From contig NZ_CP014480.1 in the NCBI RefSeq assembly GCF_001580365.1, positions 2,749,954 through 2,813,953 of the forward strand: a stretch of 64,000 nt of DNA, written 5' to 3'. Below are positions 21,958 to 32,419 of the stretch, one piece after another; within the stretch, counting starts at the first letter, position 1, and each line of letters begins with the position of its first letter. A program made the position numbers and the translations under genes. This DNA comes from Kocuria turfanensis. Lineage in GTDB: Bacteria; Actinomycetota; Actinomycetes; Actinomycetales; Micrococcaceae. The notes beneath the pieces are model-generated. The model had not been told where the DNA came from. It did no database searches and was given only the letters and a program-made list of their open reading frames with translations.

Positions 21958-23643
21958 ATGTCCACGCCATTCCGTCCGGGGCGCGCCCGCCGCGCCCTCG
22001 CCGTCACGTCCCTGGCCGCCGCGGCCTCCCTGGCGCTCACCGGCTGCCTCGCCTCGGACCGGGAGGAGGGCGGGTCCGGGGAGGCCGCAGCCGGCGACGT
22101 CGACGGCACGTTCGTCTTCGCGGCGTCGTCCGACCCCAAGTCCCTGGACCCCGCGTTCGCCCAGGACGGCGAGTCCTTCCGCGTCTCGCGCCAGATCTTC
22201 GAGGGGCTCGTGGGCGTGCAGGAGGGCTCGGCGGAGCCGGAGCCGCTGCTGGCGGAGTCCTGGGAGCAGTCCGAGGACGGCCGGACCTACACGTTCCAGC
22301 TCAAGGACGGCGTCACCTTCCACGACGGCACGACGTTCGACGCGGAGGCGGTCTGCGCGAACTTCGACCGGTGGTACAACTTCGAGGGCCTGCTGCAGTC
22401 CGAGAACATGGCCTACTACTACGGCTCGCTGTTCAAGGGCTTCGCGGACTCCCCGGAGGAGGCCATCTACGCCGGGTGCGAGGCCACCGGTGCGCAGGAG
22501 GCCGAGGTCTCGCTGAACAAGCCGTTCGCCGGCTTCATCGCCGCCCTGTCCCTGCCGGCCTTCGCGATGCAGTCCCCCACGGCGCTCGAGGAGTACGGCG
22601 CGGACACCGCCGGCGGCACCGCGGAGTCCCCGGAGCTCTCCGAGTACGCGCAGGGCCACCCCGTGGGCACCGGCCCGTTCCGGTTCGAGTCCTGGGACGT
22701 GGGCAACCAGGTGGTCCTGTCCGCCTACGAGGACTACTGGGGCGAGCAGGGCCAGGTCACCGACGTGATCTTCCGGATCATCGACGACCCGCAGGCGCGC
22801 CGCCAGGCCCTCGAGTCCGGCAGCGTGGACGGCTACGACCTCGTGGCGCCGGCCGACACCCAGGCGCTGAAGGACGGGGGCTACAACGTGGTCACCCGTG
22901 ATCCGTTCACCATCCTGTACCTCGGCTTCAACCAGGCCCAGGAGGAGCTCGCGGACCCCAACGTCCGCCAGGCCATCGCCCACGCGATCGACAAGGAGGC
23001 CCTGGTCTCCCAGACGCTGCCCGAGGGCACCACCGTGGCCACGCAGTTCATCCCGGAGTCCGTCAACGGCTACAACGAGGACGTCACCCAGTACGAGCAC
23101 GACCCGGAGAAGGCCCGCCAGCTGCTCGAGGAGGCCGGCTACGCGGACGGCCTCGAGCTGGACTTCAGCTACCCCACGGGCGTCTCGCGGCCCTACATGC
23201 CGAACCCGGAGCAGACGTTCACCACGCTCACCGCGCAGCTGGAGGAGGTGGGCATCACCGTCAACCCGCAGCCGGACAAGTGGTCCCCGGACTACCTGGA
23301 CCGGGTCAACGGCACCTCCGACCACGATCTGCACCTGCTGGGCTGGACCGGTGACTACAACGACACCGACAACTTCGTGGGCGTGTTCTTCGGCCAGGAG
23401 AAGCCCGAGTTCGGCTTCGACGACCCGGAGCTGTTCCAGGCGCTGGCCGACGCCCGCGAGCTGACCAGCGTCGAGGAGCAGACCCCGGTCTACGAGGAGA
23501 TCAACGACCAGATCATGCAGAAGCTGCCGGCCGTGCCCCTCGCCAACCCGGCGCCGTCGCTCGCCTTCGACGCCCGCGTGGAGTCCTACCCGGTGAGCCC
23601 GGTCAACGACGAGGTCTTCAACCGGATCCAGCTCAGCGAGTGA
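21958..23643 (+). CDS. Peptide/nickel-type ABC transporter substrate-binding lipoprotein (family 5)
   Basis: A 561-residue extracytoplasmic binding protein (SBP_bac_5/DppA-OppA). The signal peptide is RPGRARRALAVTSLAAAASL, and the lipobox ALTGC has its Cys at residue 30. An acidic Gly/Ser linker follows, then SSDPKSLDPAF, the typical family entry FQLKDGVTFHDGTTFDAEAV, HPVGTGPFRFESW, and FNQAQEELADPNVRQAIAHAID. The ATG has GAGGAG at about 8 nt. It heads a four-gene importer operon; a 12-bp hairpin directly after it probably lets the binding protein be made in excess. Substrate: probably oligopeptides, not determinable here. Confidence 0.95.
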   Translation: MSTPFRPGRARRALAVTSLAAAASLALTGCLASDREEGGSGEAAAGDVDGTFVFAASSDPKSLDPAFAQDGESFRVSRQIFEGLVGVQEGSAEPEPLLAESWEQSEDGRTYTFQLKDGVTFHDGTTFDAEAVCANFDRWYNFEGLLQSENMAYYYGSLFKGFADSPEEAIYAGCEATGAQEAEVSLNKPFAGFIAALSLPAFAMQSPTALEEYGADTAGGTAESPELSEYAQGHPVGTGPFRFESWDVGNQVVLSAYEDYWGEQGQVTDVIFRIIDDPQARRQALESGSVDGYDLVAPADTQALKDGGYNVVTRDPFTILYLGFNQAQEELADPNVRQAIAHAIDKEALVSQTLPEGTTVATQFIPESVNGYNEDVTQYEHDPEKARQLLEEAGYADGLELDFSYPTGVSRPYMPNPEQTFTTLTAQLEEVGITVNPQPDKWSPDYLDRVNGTSDHDLHLLGWTGDYNDTDNFVGVFFGQEKPEFGFDDPELFQALADARELTSVEEQTPVYEEINDQIMQKLPAVPLANPAPSLAFDARVESYPVSPVNDEVFNRIQLSE

Positions 23644-23652
23644 GCCCCGGGC

Positions 23653-23680
23653 CCGGGGGCGGCGCACACGCCGCCCCCGG
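23653..23680 (+). terminator. Intercistronic hairpin between binding protein and permeases
   Basis: Twelve-base perfect arms (CCGGGGGCGGCG and CGCCGCCCCCGG) with loop CACA, 9 nt after the binding-protein stop. In ABC operons such elements stabilise the upstream transcript and partly terminate, so that binding protein exceeds permease. Confidence 0.65.
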
Positions 23681-23737
23681 ACCGCCCCGTCTCCCGACGG
23701 TCTTCCCCCCTGCCCCTCTCCGTCCGGAAGGACCGGA

Positions 23738-24742
23738 ATGCTCCGAGTCATCGGCAAGCGGCTCGCCCTGCTGATCCCCACCCTCCTCGGCCTGTCGATC
23801 CTGCTCTTCGCCTGGGTCCGGGCCCTCCCCGGGGGGCCCGCCACGGCCCTGCTGGGGGACAAGGCCACCCCCGAGGCCGTGGCCCGCATCAACGAGGTCT
23901 ACGGCTTCGACCGGCCCCTGGCCGAGCAGTACTTCGTCTACATGGGCCAGCTCCTCCGGGGGGACTTCGGCGCCTCCATCGTGACCGGCCGGCCCGTGGT
24001 CGAGGAGTTCCTCACCCGCTTCCCGGCCACCCTGGAGCTCGCCCTCGTGGCGCTGGTCTTCGCGGTGGGCGTGGGCGTCCCGCTCGGCTACGTGGCCGCC
24101 CGCCACCGCGGCCGGCCCCTCGACCACTCCTCCGTGGTGCTGTCCCTGCTGGGGATCACCGTGCCCGTCTTCTTCCTGGCGTTCATCCTCAAGTGGCTGC
24201 TCGCCATCAAGGTGCCGCTCTTCCCGGCGGACGGGCGCCAGGACCCGCGCATCGACGCGACGCACTACACCAACTTCTTCGTCCTCGACGGTCTGCTCAC
24301 CGGGGAGTGGGACGCCGCGTGGGACGCGTTCCTGCACCTGATCCTGCCCGGAGTGGCCCTGGGCACGATCCCGCTGGCGATCATCGTGCGCATCACCCGC
24401 GCCTCGGTGCTGGAGGTGCAGAGCGCCGACTACGTGCGCACCGCCCGCGCCAAGGGACTGACGCGCAGCCTGATCCGCGGCCGCTACATCCTGCGCAACG
24501 CCATGCTGCCCGTGATCACGACCATCGGCCTGCAGACCGGCCTGCTGATCTCCGGGGCGGTGCTGACCGAGACCGTGTTCGCGTTCAACGGCATCGGCCG
24601 GTTCCTGCGGGACGCGATCTTCAACCTGGACTACCCCGTCCTGCAGGGCTTCATCATCTTCATCGCCCTGGCCTACTCCCTGATCAACCTGCTGGTGGAC
24701 ATCTCCTACAGCCTCATCGACCCCCGGGTGCGTGTTCAATGA
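23738..24742 (+). CDS. Peptide ABC transporter permease (DppB/OppB type)
   Basis: A 334-residue permease with six helices. The N-terminal helix begins KRLALLIPTLLGLSILLFAWVRALPGGPA, the classic DppB start with the PG-P motif. The EAA loop reads YVRTARAKGLTRSLIRGRYILRNAMLPV near residues 225-255. The ATG is preceded by GGAAGGACC. The stop overlaps the DppC-type permease start (ATGA). With the neighbour it forms the heterodimeric membrane channel of the importer. Confidence 0.95.
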   Translation: MLRVIGKRLALLIPTLLGLSILLFAWVRALPGGPATALLGDKATPEAVARINEVYGFDRPLAEQYFVYMGQLLRGDFGASIVTGRPVVEEFLTRFPATLELALVALVFAVGVGVPLGYVAARHRGRPLDHSSVVLSLLGITVPVFFLAFILKWLLAIKVPLFPADGRQDPRIDATHYTNFFVLDGLLTGEWDAAWDAFLHLILPGVALGTIPLAIIVRITRASVLEVQSADYVRTARAKGLTRSLIRGRYILRNAMLPVITTIGLQTGLLISGAVLTETVFAFNGIGRFLRDAIFNLDYPVLQGFIIFIALAYSLINLLVDISYSLIDPRVRVQ

Positions 24743-25701
24743 GTGCCACACTTCCCCCCGCCCCCTCCGGGCCCGCGCACACCGAGGGCCCCGAGTCCGT
24801 CGCGGTCGTGCCGGGCACCGTCGAGCAGACCGGCACGAGCCTGTGGAAGGACGCCTTCCGGCGGCTGCGCCGCAACCCCGCGGCCATCGCCGGGGCCGTG
24901 ATCGTGGGCGTGTTCCTGCTCGTCGCCCTCCTCGCCCCGTGGCTCGCCCCGTTCGGCGGCGAGGAGCTGCCCGGGCGCACCGAGATCACCCCCACCGGGA
25001 TCCCCGGCCCCGGCGACGTCGAGGGCTACCCGCTGGGCCTGGACCGCTTCGGCGGGGACCTGCTGTCCAAGCTGATCTGGGGTGCCCGCGCCTCCCTGGT
25101 CATCGGCGTGGTCTCCACCGCGCTGGGACTGGCCGGCGGCATGCTGCTCGGGCTGCTGGCGGGCGGCTTCGGCGGCTGGGTGGACAGCGTCATCATGCGC
25201 TTCGTCGACATCCTGCTCTCCGTGCCCAACCTGCTCCTCGCGGTGTCCATCGCCGCGATCATGGGCCAGAGCCAGTGGGCCGTGATGATCGCGATCGGCG
25301 CCTCGCAGGTGCCCATCTTCGCCCGGCTGCTGCGCTCCTCGATGCTCTCCCAGAAGGGGGCGGACTACGTCCTGGCGGCCCAGACCCTGGGGCTGTCCCG
25401 GAGCACCATCACCATGAGCCACCTGCTGCCCAACAGCACCGGGCCGGTCATCGTGCAGGGCACCCTGACCCTGGCCACCGCGGTGATCGACGCGGCCGCC
25501 CTGTCCTTCCTGGGGCTGGGCGGCGGCGTGCCGCAGACGGCGGAGTGGGGCCGGATGCTGACCTACGCCCAGGCCGAGCTGGCGATCGCCCCGCAGCTGG
25601 CGTTCCTGCCCGGGCTGTGCATCGCCGTCACCGCCCTGGGCTTCACCCTGCTGGGGGAGTCCCTGCGGGAGTCCCTCGACCCCAAGTCCCGAACCGCGTG
25701 A
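24739..25701 (+). CDS. Peptide ABC transporter permease (DppC/OppC type)
   Basis: A 320-residue permease of the BPD_transp_1 family with the DppC N-terminal extension (FRRLRRNPAAIAGAVIVGVFLLVALLAP). The EAA-like loop is GADYVLAAQTLGLSRSTITMSHLLPNS, with IDAAALSFLGLGGG after it. The ATG overlaps the upstream TGA, so its synthesis is probably coupled to the DppB subunit. Family assignment is certain; substrate specificity rests with the binding protein at 21958. Confidence 0.95.
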   Translation: MSATLPPAPSGPAHTEGPESVAVVPGTVEQTGTSLWKDAFRRLRRNPAAIAGAVIVGVFLLVALLAPWLAPFGGEELPGRTEITPTGIPGPGDVEGYPLGLDRFGGDLLSKLIWGARASLVIGVVSTALGLAGGMLLGLLAGGFGGWVDSVIMRFVDILLSVPNLLLAVSIAAIMGQSQWAVMIAIGASQVPIFARLLRSSMLSQKGADYVLAAQTLGLSRSTITMSHLLPNSTGPVIVQGTLTLATAVIDAAALSFLGLGGGVPQTAEWGRMLTYAQAELAIAPQLAFLPGLCIAVTALGFTLLGESLRESLDPKSRTA

Positions 25702-25714
25702 GGTGCACCCAGCG

Positions 25715-27475
<1,761 letters not shown>

Positions 27476-27571
27476 GCCCCGGGCCCGCGCTGTGGCCCCG
27501 CCGCTGCGTGGGTGATCCTCTGCGCCGGGGACGACGCCGGGGGTGCCCGCGGCCGGCGCGCGGGGCGGTGC

Positions 27572-27943
27572 TCAGAACAGCGGGGCGGCCGCGGCCAGCC
27601 CGGCGAGCACGGCGAGCACGGTGAGCGCGGCGGTCCCCACGGCGTTGAGCACCGCGGCCCGCACCTGCCCGTCCCGGGCCAGCCGCACGGTGTCGGCCAT
27701 CGCGGTGGAGAAGGTGGTGTAGCCGCCGCAGAAGCCGGTGACGGCCGCGGTGACGGCGGGACCACCCAGGACCCCGGCCAGCGCGGCACCGGTGAGCACC
27801 CCGGCGAGGAAGGACCCCGTCACGTTGACGGTCACCGTGCCGACCGGCAAGGACGTCGCCGTCCGCTGCCGCACCAGTCCGTCGACGACGAACCGGGCCA
27901 TCGCCCCGGCCCCGCCGAGGAGGCAGATCAGCAGGGCGGTCAC
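27572..27943 (-). CDS. crcB: Fluoride channel Fluc/CrcB, second subunit
   Basis: A 123-residue four-helix membrane protein of the Fluc family, which exports fluoride as a dual-topology dimer. The family motif is TGFCGGYTTFSTAM near residues 70-83, and an early GGAGAMARFVVD is also typical. GTG overlaps the TGA of the adjacent crcB (GTGA), so both subunits are coupled and probably form a heterodimer with fixed opposite orientations. I looked for a fluoride riboswitch upstream of the pair and did not find one. Confidence 0.93.
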   Translation of the reverse strand: MTALLICLLGGAGAMARFVVDGLVRQRTATSLPVGTVTVNVTGSFLAGVLTGAALAGVLGGPAVTAAVTGFCGGYTTFSTAMADTVRLARDGQVRAAVLNAVGTAALTVLAVLAGLAAAAPLF

Positions 27944-28350
27944 GCGGGCCGTCCCCGGGCGGCGAGCAGGGCACCGGCCAGGCAGGCGGTGGAGCCGCCG
28001 GCCAGGGAGAGCCCCACGTAGGCCAGCGCCTGGCCGGGCGCCCCGGCCGAGAGCATCCGCTGCACCTCGAGGGCCAGGGAGGAGAACGTCGTGAACCCGC
28101 CCAGGAACCCGGTCCCGGCGCCCAGGCGCAGCAGCAGCCTGCGGGGGGTCTCCTCGCCGCGCAGCAGGAGGGCCTCCAGGAGCATCCCCAGCAGGAAGGC
28201 CCCGAGCAGGTTCACCGCCAGCGTGGCCACCGGCCAGCCGGACACCGCCGGCAGCACCACCGCGACCCCGTGGCGGGCACCGGTCCCGAGGGCGCCGCCC
28301 AGGCCCACGGCGAGGACCAGCAGCAGGCGTCGGTGCGGCGGTCGGCTCAT
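27940..28350 (-). CDS. crcB: Fluoride channel Fluc/CrcB, first subunit
   Basis: A 136-residue Fluc-family protein with four helices. The signature is GTGFLGGFTTFSS, with GGALGTGARHGV near the N-terminus. The basic N-terminus (MSRPPHRRLL) suggests an orientation opposite to that of its partner. The ATG has GAGGAG about 6 nt upstream. It is the first gene of a two-gene operon divergent from the FUSC-family gene; only 84 nt separate the two starts. Confidence 0.93.
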   Translation of the reverse strand: MSRPPHRRLLLVLAVGLGGALGTGARHGVAVVLPAVSGWPVATLAVNLLGAFLLGMLLEALLLRGEETPRRLLLRLGAGTGFLGGFTTFSSLALEVQRMLSAGAPGQALAYVGLSLAGGSTACLAGALLAARGRPA

Positions 28351-28434
28351 GGGGGTCTCCTCGTGGTCGGGCGCCTCGCGAGGCTCCCGAGGGGATCCGG
28401 GAGGGCGGCTCCATCTTAATGACCAATCCGTAGG

Positions 28435-29511
28435 ATGTCCGGGGTGCACACGATACGCGGCGCCAGGATCCTGCTCGCTCTCAAGACGTCCCTGGCGGTG
28501 GCCCTCTCCTGGGTCGTGGCCCAGCGGATGCCGGGGGTGATCGACCAGTACCCCTACTACGCGCCCCTCGGGGCGATCTCGGCGATGTACCCCACCGTGT
28601 TCGGCTCGGTGCGCGCGGGTCTGCAGACGGTGGCCGGCATCGCCCTCGGGATCGTCCTCGCGGCCGGGGTGCTGCTGGTCGGCGACCCGAACCTGGTGAC
28701 GGTCGCCGTGGCGGTGGGCATCGGCGTGCTGCTGGCCGGGATCCGCCGGCTCGGGGCCGGGGCGGAGTACGTGCCCGTGGGGGCGCTGTTCGTGCTGATC
28801 ATCGGCGGCCAGGACGCCGAGGGCTTCTCCGCCGGCTTCCTGGTGCAGATGTCCGTGGGGGTCGCCATCGGCCTGCTCGTCAACGCGCTGGTGTTCCCGC
28901 CGCTGGACTTCCGCACCGCCCGCCTGCAGCTGGACCGGCTGCAGGGCGTCGTCGTGGACTACCTCGAGGACGCCGCCGGGGAGCTGGCCGAACCCGGGAC
29001 CACCGCCGGGCGGGACTGGCAGGAGCGCAACCACTCGCTGGTGCGGATCACGGCCGAGGTCCGCGAGGCGGTCGACGAGTCCGCGCAGAGCGCCCGCGGC
29101 AACCCCCGCGTGATCCTGCGCCGCGGGCGGCGGGCGGACCCGGGGTACGCCTCAATGCTCCAGCTCGAGAGCGTGGTCTTCCACCTCCGGGGTTTCACGG
29201 ACGCGCTGCGCGAGCTCTACGACCACAAGGGGCACGACTGGGTGATCCCCGCGGCCCTGAGCAGCCGGCTCGCCGAGGCGGCGCAGTCCTCCGCCGACGG
29301 CGTGCGGGCGTGGGCCGCGGGGGAGGACCCGGCGGAGGCCGCCGAGCGGGTCCGCTCCCTGGTGGGGCGGCTCAGCGCCGAGCTCACGGACCCCTCGGGG
29401 CACGAAGGGCGTCTGGTGATCACCGCGGCCCACGACCTCGCCCGGCTCGTGGCCGTGCTGGATCCCCCCACCGCACCCACCCAGGGCAGCAGTGCGGTGA
29501 CCCGCGGCTGA
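28435..29511 (+). CDS. FUSC/aromatic-acid-exporter-like membrane protein
   Basis: A 358-residue protein with about six helices in the first 165 residues (RILLALKTSLAVALSWVVAQ, then PYYAPLGAISAMYPTVFGSVRAGLQTVAGIALGIVLAAG), characteristic of the FUSC/ArAE fold. The cytoplasmic C-terminal half is helical and charged. Family members export small aromatic acids or have unknown cargo. ATG 28435 and GTG 28444 are both possible starts. It is monocistronic, and its promoter region is shared with the fluoride-channel operon. Confidence 0.85.
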   Translation: MSGVHTIRGARILLALKTSLAVALSWVVAQRMPGVIDQYPYYAPLGAISAMYPTVFGSVRAGLQTVAGIALGIVLAAGVLLVGDPNLVTVAVAVGIGVLLAGIRRLGAGAEYVPVGALFVLIIGGQDAEGFSAGFLVQMSVGVAIGLLVNALVFPPLDFRTARLQLDRLQGVVVDYLEDAAGELAEPGTTAGRDWQERNHSLVRITAEVREAVDESAQSARGNPRVILRRGRRADPGYASMLQLESVVFHLRGFTDALRELYDHKGHDWVIPAALSSRLAEAAQSSADGVRAWAAGEDPAEAAERVRSLVGRLSAELTDPSGHEGRLVITAAHDLARLVAVLDPPTAPTQGSSAVTRG

Positions 29512-29573
29512 CCCCCTCCGGGCGCCCGCGCACGGCTCCGGCGCGGGTCCTGGCAGCAGCGGGCCCGGCAGGC

Positions 29574-29579
29574 TTTACT
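29574..29579 (+). promoter_or_regulatory. Candidate -10 box for a leaderless cupin transcript
   Basis: TTTACT lies 6 nt before the cupin ATG (29586), and no ribosome-binding sequence is present. A leaderless start is likely. Confidence 0.4.
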
Positions 29580-29585
29580 GGGATC

Positions 29586-29996
29586 ATGACGGACGACGAC
29601 GAGGCGAGCGGCCGGACGGCCGAGGGGTCCTTCGTGCTGCGCGAGACCGACCTCCCGGCCGACGGGTGGGACGACGCGCGGGGACGGCTCCGCTGGCGGA
29701 CGCTGTTCTCCGCCGGGTCGACCCCCACGCGGAGCATGGTCACGGGGGTCGCGGAGCTTCCCGAGGGGGGTTTCCTGGCCCTGCACCGCCACGACCAGGC
29801 CGAGACCTACTACGTCCTGTCCGGGCGCGGCGTCGTGGTGCTGGAAGGGACCGAGCACGAGGTCGGCCCGGGCTCGACGGTCTTCGTGCCGGGCCGGGCC
29901 GAGCACGGCGCGCGCAACACCGGGGACGAGCCGCTGCGGGTCCACTACGTGCTGGACGCGGACGACTTCGCCGAGGTCGAGTACGAGTTCTCCTGA
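29586..29996 (+). CDS. Single-domain cupin protein
   Basis: A 136-residue cupin. Motif 1 is GGFLALHRHDQAETYYVLSG and motif 2 is PGSTVFVPGRAEHGARN. The metal ligands are visible as His-x-His, Glu and the later His. The beta-barrel covers about residues 45-125. Members can be dioxygenases, isomerases or sensors, and none can be singled out. The stop codon is the first unit of an 8-bp tandem repeat (29994-30025). Confidence 0.88.
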   Translation: MTDDDEASGRTAEGSFVLRETDLPADGWDDARGRLRWRTLFSAGSTPTRSMVTGVAELPEGGFLALHRHDQAETYYVLSGRGVVVLEGTEHEVGPGSTVFVPGRAEHGARNTGDEPLRVHYVLDADDFAEVEYEFS

Positions 29997-30025
29997 CCGG
30001 CTGACCGGCTGACCGGCTGACCGGG
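29994..30025. repeat. Four tandem copies of an 8-bp unit TGACCGG(C/G)
   Basis: Three exact copies of TGACCGGC and one TGACCGGG start at the cupin stop codon. As 8 is not a multiple of 3, the copies present TGA in all three reading frames in turn. Confidence 0.85.
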
Positions 30026-30032
30026 TCCGGTC

Positions 30033-30090
30033 CGGCCGCCCCGAGGGCCTGCGCGGGCTCGAGGGCCTGCGCGGGCCCGCGGGGCGGCCG
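30033..30090. terminator. Hairpin with duplicated 18-bp loop between cupin and secreted protein
   Basis: CGGCCGCCCC pairs with GGGGCGGCCG. The loop contains two direct copies of an 18-base unit, CGAGGGCCTGCGCGGGC(T/C), at 30042-30077. It lies between convergent genes and may terminate both. Confidence 0.45.
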
Positions 30091-30096
30091 CGCGGC

Positions 30097-30903
30097 TCAG
30101 GCCCGGCCGCGCCGGCGCAGCCGCAGCACGGCGGCCGCCGACAGCGCCGCCCCGGCGGCGAACAGGCCGGCCAGCAGGCCCGTGCCCGGTCCCTCGGCCG
30201 GCTCCGCGGCCGCGGTCTGCATGTTGAGCCCCGGGTTGACGGCCACCGGAGCGGCCTCGGCGGGGGCCTGCACCACGGGGGCCTGCACCACGGGAGCCTC
30301 CACCACGGGGGCGGCCTCCACCGGGGCGACGGGTGCCGGGGCCACGGGGGCGCCGACGGGGAGCTGGCCGAACTCGCCCTCGCAGGCCACGACGGCCTGC
30401 TCGAGCAGCACGAGGAGCTGGTCGACGGTCGCCTCGTCGAGCACCAGCTCCGCCAGGAGCGCGTCGAACGCCGCGCCCGTCTCGGTGACCGCCGCCTCGA
30501 GGGCGGCGGGGTCCACGGTGCCGAGGGCGGCGGCCAGCGCCGCGTCCAGCTCGGCGACCGTGGCCTCGGCCTGGGCCAGGGCCACCGGGTCGCCGGACTC
30601 CTGGGCCGCCGCCAGCGCCGCCGCGGCGGCCTGGAGCTCGGCCAGGCTCGGACCGCCCGCGGTCACCACCAGCGCGGTGTACTGCGCCTCGGCGGTGGCC
30701 ACGGCGTCCGCGGTCCGGTCGAGGGACATGATGGCGTCGGGGGTGATGCCGGCGCCGGCCAGCGCGGCGTCGAACTGGCTCGTGGCCTGCAGGCAGGCGG
30801 CGTCGCCGGGTGCGGCGACGGCGGCCGGGGCGCCCAGGACCAGGCCCCCCACCAGCATCGTGGCCGCGGACCCCGCGGCGGCCCAGGTCTTGGCAGCGGT
30901 CAT
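30097..30903 (-). CDS. Secreted Ala-rich helical protein with a C-terminal membrane anchor
   Basis: A 268-residue protein with a signal peptide (MTAAKTWAAAGSAATMLVGGLVLGAPAAVAA, cleavage after AVAA). A heptad-like Ala/Glu-rich middle follows (about 35-170), then a Pro/Val/Ala repeat region (APVVEAPVVQAPVVQAPAEAAPV), and finally a hydrophobic helix with a basic end (LLAGLFAAGAALSAAAVLRLRRRGRA). The layout resembles a sortase substrate, but no LPxTG is present (GPGTG occurs instead), so it is probably a simple membrane anchor. Two Cys (CLQAT and ACEGE) may form a disulfide. Function unknown. AGGAGA precedes the ATG. Confidence 0.7.
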   Translation of the reverse strand: MTAAKTWAAAGSAATMLVGGLVLGAPAAVAAPGDAACLQATSQFDAALAGAGITPDAIMSLDRTADAVATAEAQYTALVVTAGGPSLAELQAAAAALAAAQESGDPVALAQAEATVAELDAALAAALGTVDPAALEAAVTETGAAFDALLAELVLDEATVDQLLVLLEQAVVACEGEFGQLPVGAPVAPAPVAPVEAAPVVEAPVVQAPVVQAPAEAAPVAVNPGLNMQTAAAEPAEGPGTGLLAGLFAAGAALSAAAVLRLRRRGRA

Positions 30904-31208
30904 GTCGTGTGTCTCCTGAATCCGGTCGTGGCCCCGGGCCGGTCCCGCGGCCTGCAGCGCGCGGCGGGACCCCTCCGGCGTCACCCGTCCGCGCGCGGTG
31001 GCGGAGGCGACAGGAGACGTCGTGCTGCTGGTCGCGCGGCGGCGCGGAAGGGCCCCGTCGAGCGGCGGGGCGCCTGGGCGGCGGCCGAAGGACTGCTGTG
31101 CCGTCAAACTACGTGCCGGTAGCACTCATTGGCAATAGTGAACGATCCGGTCGCCGGGGAGGCCGCCGGTGCCACGGGCGGGCCGCGGCACCGGCCGCGG
31201 CCGGGTCG
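30904..31208. other. 305-bp intergenic region
   Basis: No gene is supported. On the minus strand TTGCCA and TAGTTT, 18 nt apart near 31105-31135, could be a promoter for the secreted protein, which would have a leader of about 200 nt. The rest is GC-rich and shows no clear structure. Confidence 0.35.
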
Positions 31209-32411
31209 TCAGGACCGCGTCCGGGACCGGGCCCGTGTCCGGGCTCCCCGGGACACGGCCGCGGTGACGGCGCGGCCGGGCCGCTCCCGGCGGGTCCCGT
31301 GCCGCTGGACCGCCAGGCCGTAGAAGCCCACGAGCGCCTCGGTCGCGGCCCGCCAGTCGTGCCCCTCGGCGTCGGCCCGGCCGGCCGCGCCCATGCGGGC
31401 GCGCAGGGCGTCGTCGCCGAGCAGCCGGGCGAGGTGCGCGGTGAGCTCGTCGGCGCTGCCGGGCGCGGCGAGCAGACCCGTGCGCCCGTCGGCGACCGCG
31501 AACGGGATGCCGCCGGCCCGGGCGCCGACCACCGGCACCCCGCTGGCCAGGGACTCCAGGGCCACCAGGCCGAGGGTCTCGGTGGTGGACGGGAACGCGA
31601 ACACGTCCGCGGAGGCGTAGGCGGCGGCGAGCTCCTCCCCGGCCAGCGGCCCGACGAAGGTCGTCGGCGTGCCGGCGAAGCGCCGCTCGAGCTCGGCCCG
31701 GTGCGGGCCCGTGCCCACCACGGCGAGCCGGGTGCCCGGCAGCCGCCGGATCGGCTCGAGCAGGGCCTCGAGGTTCTTCTCCTTGGACAGCCGCCCCACG
31801 GAGAGCACCAGCCGCTCCTCCGGGTGCCCGCCGGTGAGGCGCCGGCGCACGGCGGGGGAGGCCTTCGCTGGCGAGAAGAGCCGGGTGTCCACGCCCTTGG
31901 GCCACAGCGCCAGGTCCCGCACGCCCATCCCGGCGGCCCGCTCGAGCATCGGCCCGGAGGTGCACAGGTTGACCTGGGCCAGGTTGTGCGTGGCGCGGAT
32001 CCACCGCTCCACGCCCCCGCGCAGGGGCCCGAGGCCGAGGGCGCTCATGTACTGCGGCACGTCGGTGTGGAAGGAGGCCAGCAGCGGCAGGTCCCGCCGC
32101 CGGGCCGAGAGGGTGCCCCAGGCGCCGAACCACACCGGGTTGACCGCGTGCACCACGTCCGGGCGGAACGCCGTCACGGCGCGCTCGGCCGCCGGGGTGG
32201 GCAGCCCGCCCCGGATGTCCGGGTACCAGGGGAAGGTGACGGACCGGGCCCGGGCCACCCGGTGCGCCCCGTACGCCCCGGGCGGCCGCCCCGGGGTGAG
32301 CACCAGGACCTCGTGGCCGAGGTCGCCGAGCTCGTCGAGGGTGCGCAGCAGCCGGGTCACCACCCCGTCGACGTTGGGCAGGAAGACGTCCGTGAACAGC
32401 GCGATCCGCAT
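31209..32411 (-). CDS. GT4 glycosyltransferase, probable SqdX/PimB-like
   Basis: A 400-residue GT-B enzyme. The N-terminal domain is MRIALFTDVFLPNVDGVVTRLLRTLDELG, the beginning typical of the MgtA/PimB/SqdX group. The donor domain has VGRLSKEKNLEALLEP and the nucleotide-sugar motif STTETLGLVALESLASGVPVV (E-x7-E). It follows the UDP-sulfoquinovose synthase gene by 8 nt, which suggests that it transfers sulfoquinovose, for example to diacylglycerol, making SQDG. A mannosyltransferase role on phosphatidylinositol or a glycolipid is the alternative. The last 25 residues are Arg-rich and not conserved. Confidence 0.85.
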   Translation of the reverse strand: MRIALFTDVFLPNVDGVVTRLLRTLDELGDLGHEVLVLTPGRPPGAYGAHRVARARSVTFPWYPDIRGGLPTPAAERAVTAFRPDVVHAVNPVWFGAWGTLSARRRDLPLLASFHTDVPQYMSALGLGPLRGGVERWIRATHNLAQVNLCTSGPMLERAAGMGVRDLALWPKGVDTRLFSPAKASPAVRRRLTGGHPEERLVLSVGRLSKEKNLEALLEPIRRLPGTRLAVVGTGPHRAELERRFAGTPTTFVGPLAGEELAAAYASADVFAFPSTTETLGLVALESLASGVPVVGARAGGIPFAVADGRTGLLAAPGSADELTAHLARLLGDDALRARMGAAGRADAEGHDWRAATEALVGFYGLAVQRHGTRRERPGRAVTAAVSRGARTRARSRTRS

Positions 32412-32419
32412 CCGCCGGC

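Noticed and set aside
28351..28434. Possible fluoride riboswitch before the crcB pair
   Set aside because: The conserved crcB-motif stretches (GGCGAUGG-type start and UGAUGRCCUCCU-type end) are absent on the minus strand; only a small CCTCG/CGAGG repeat is seen.
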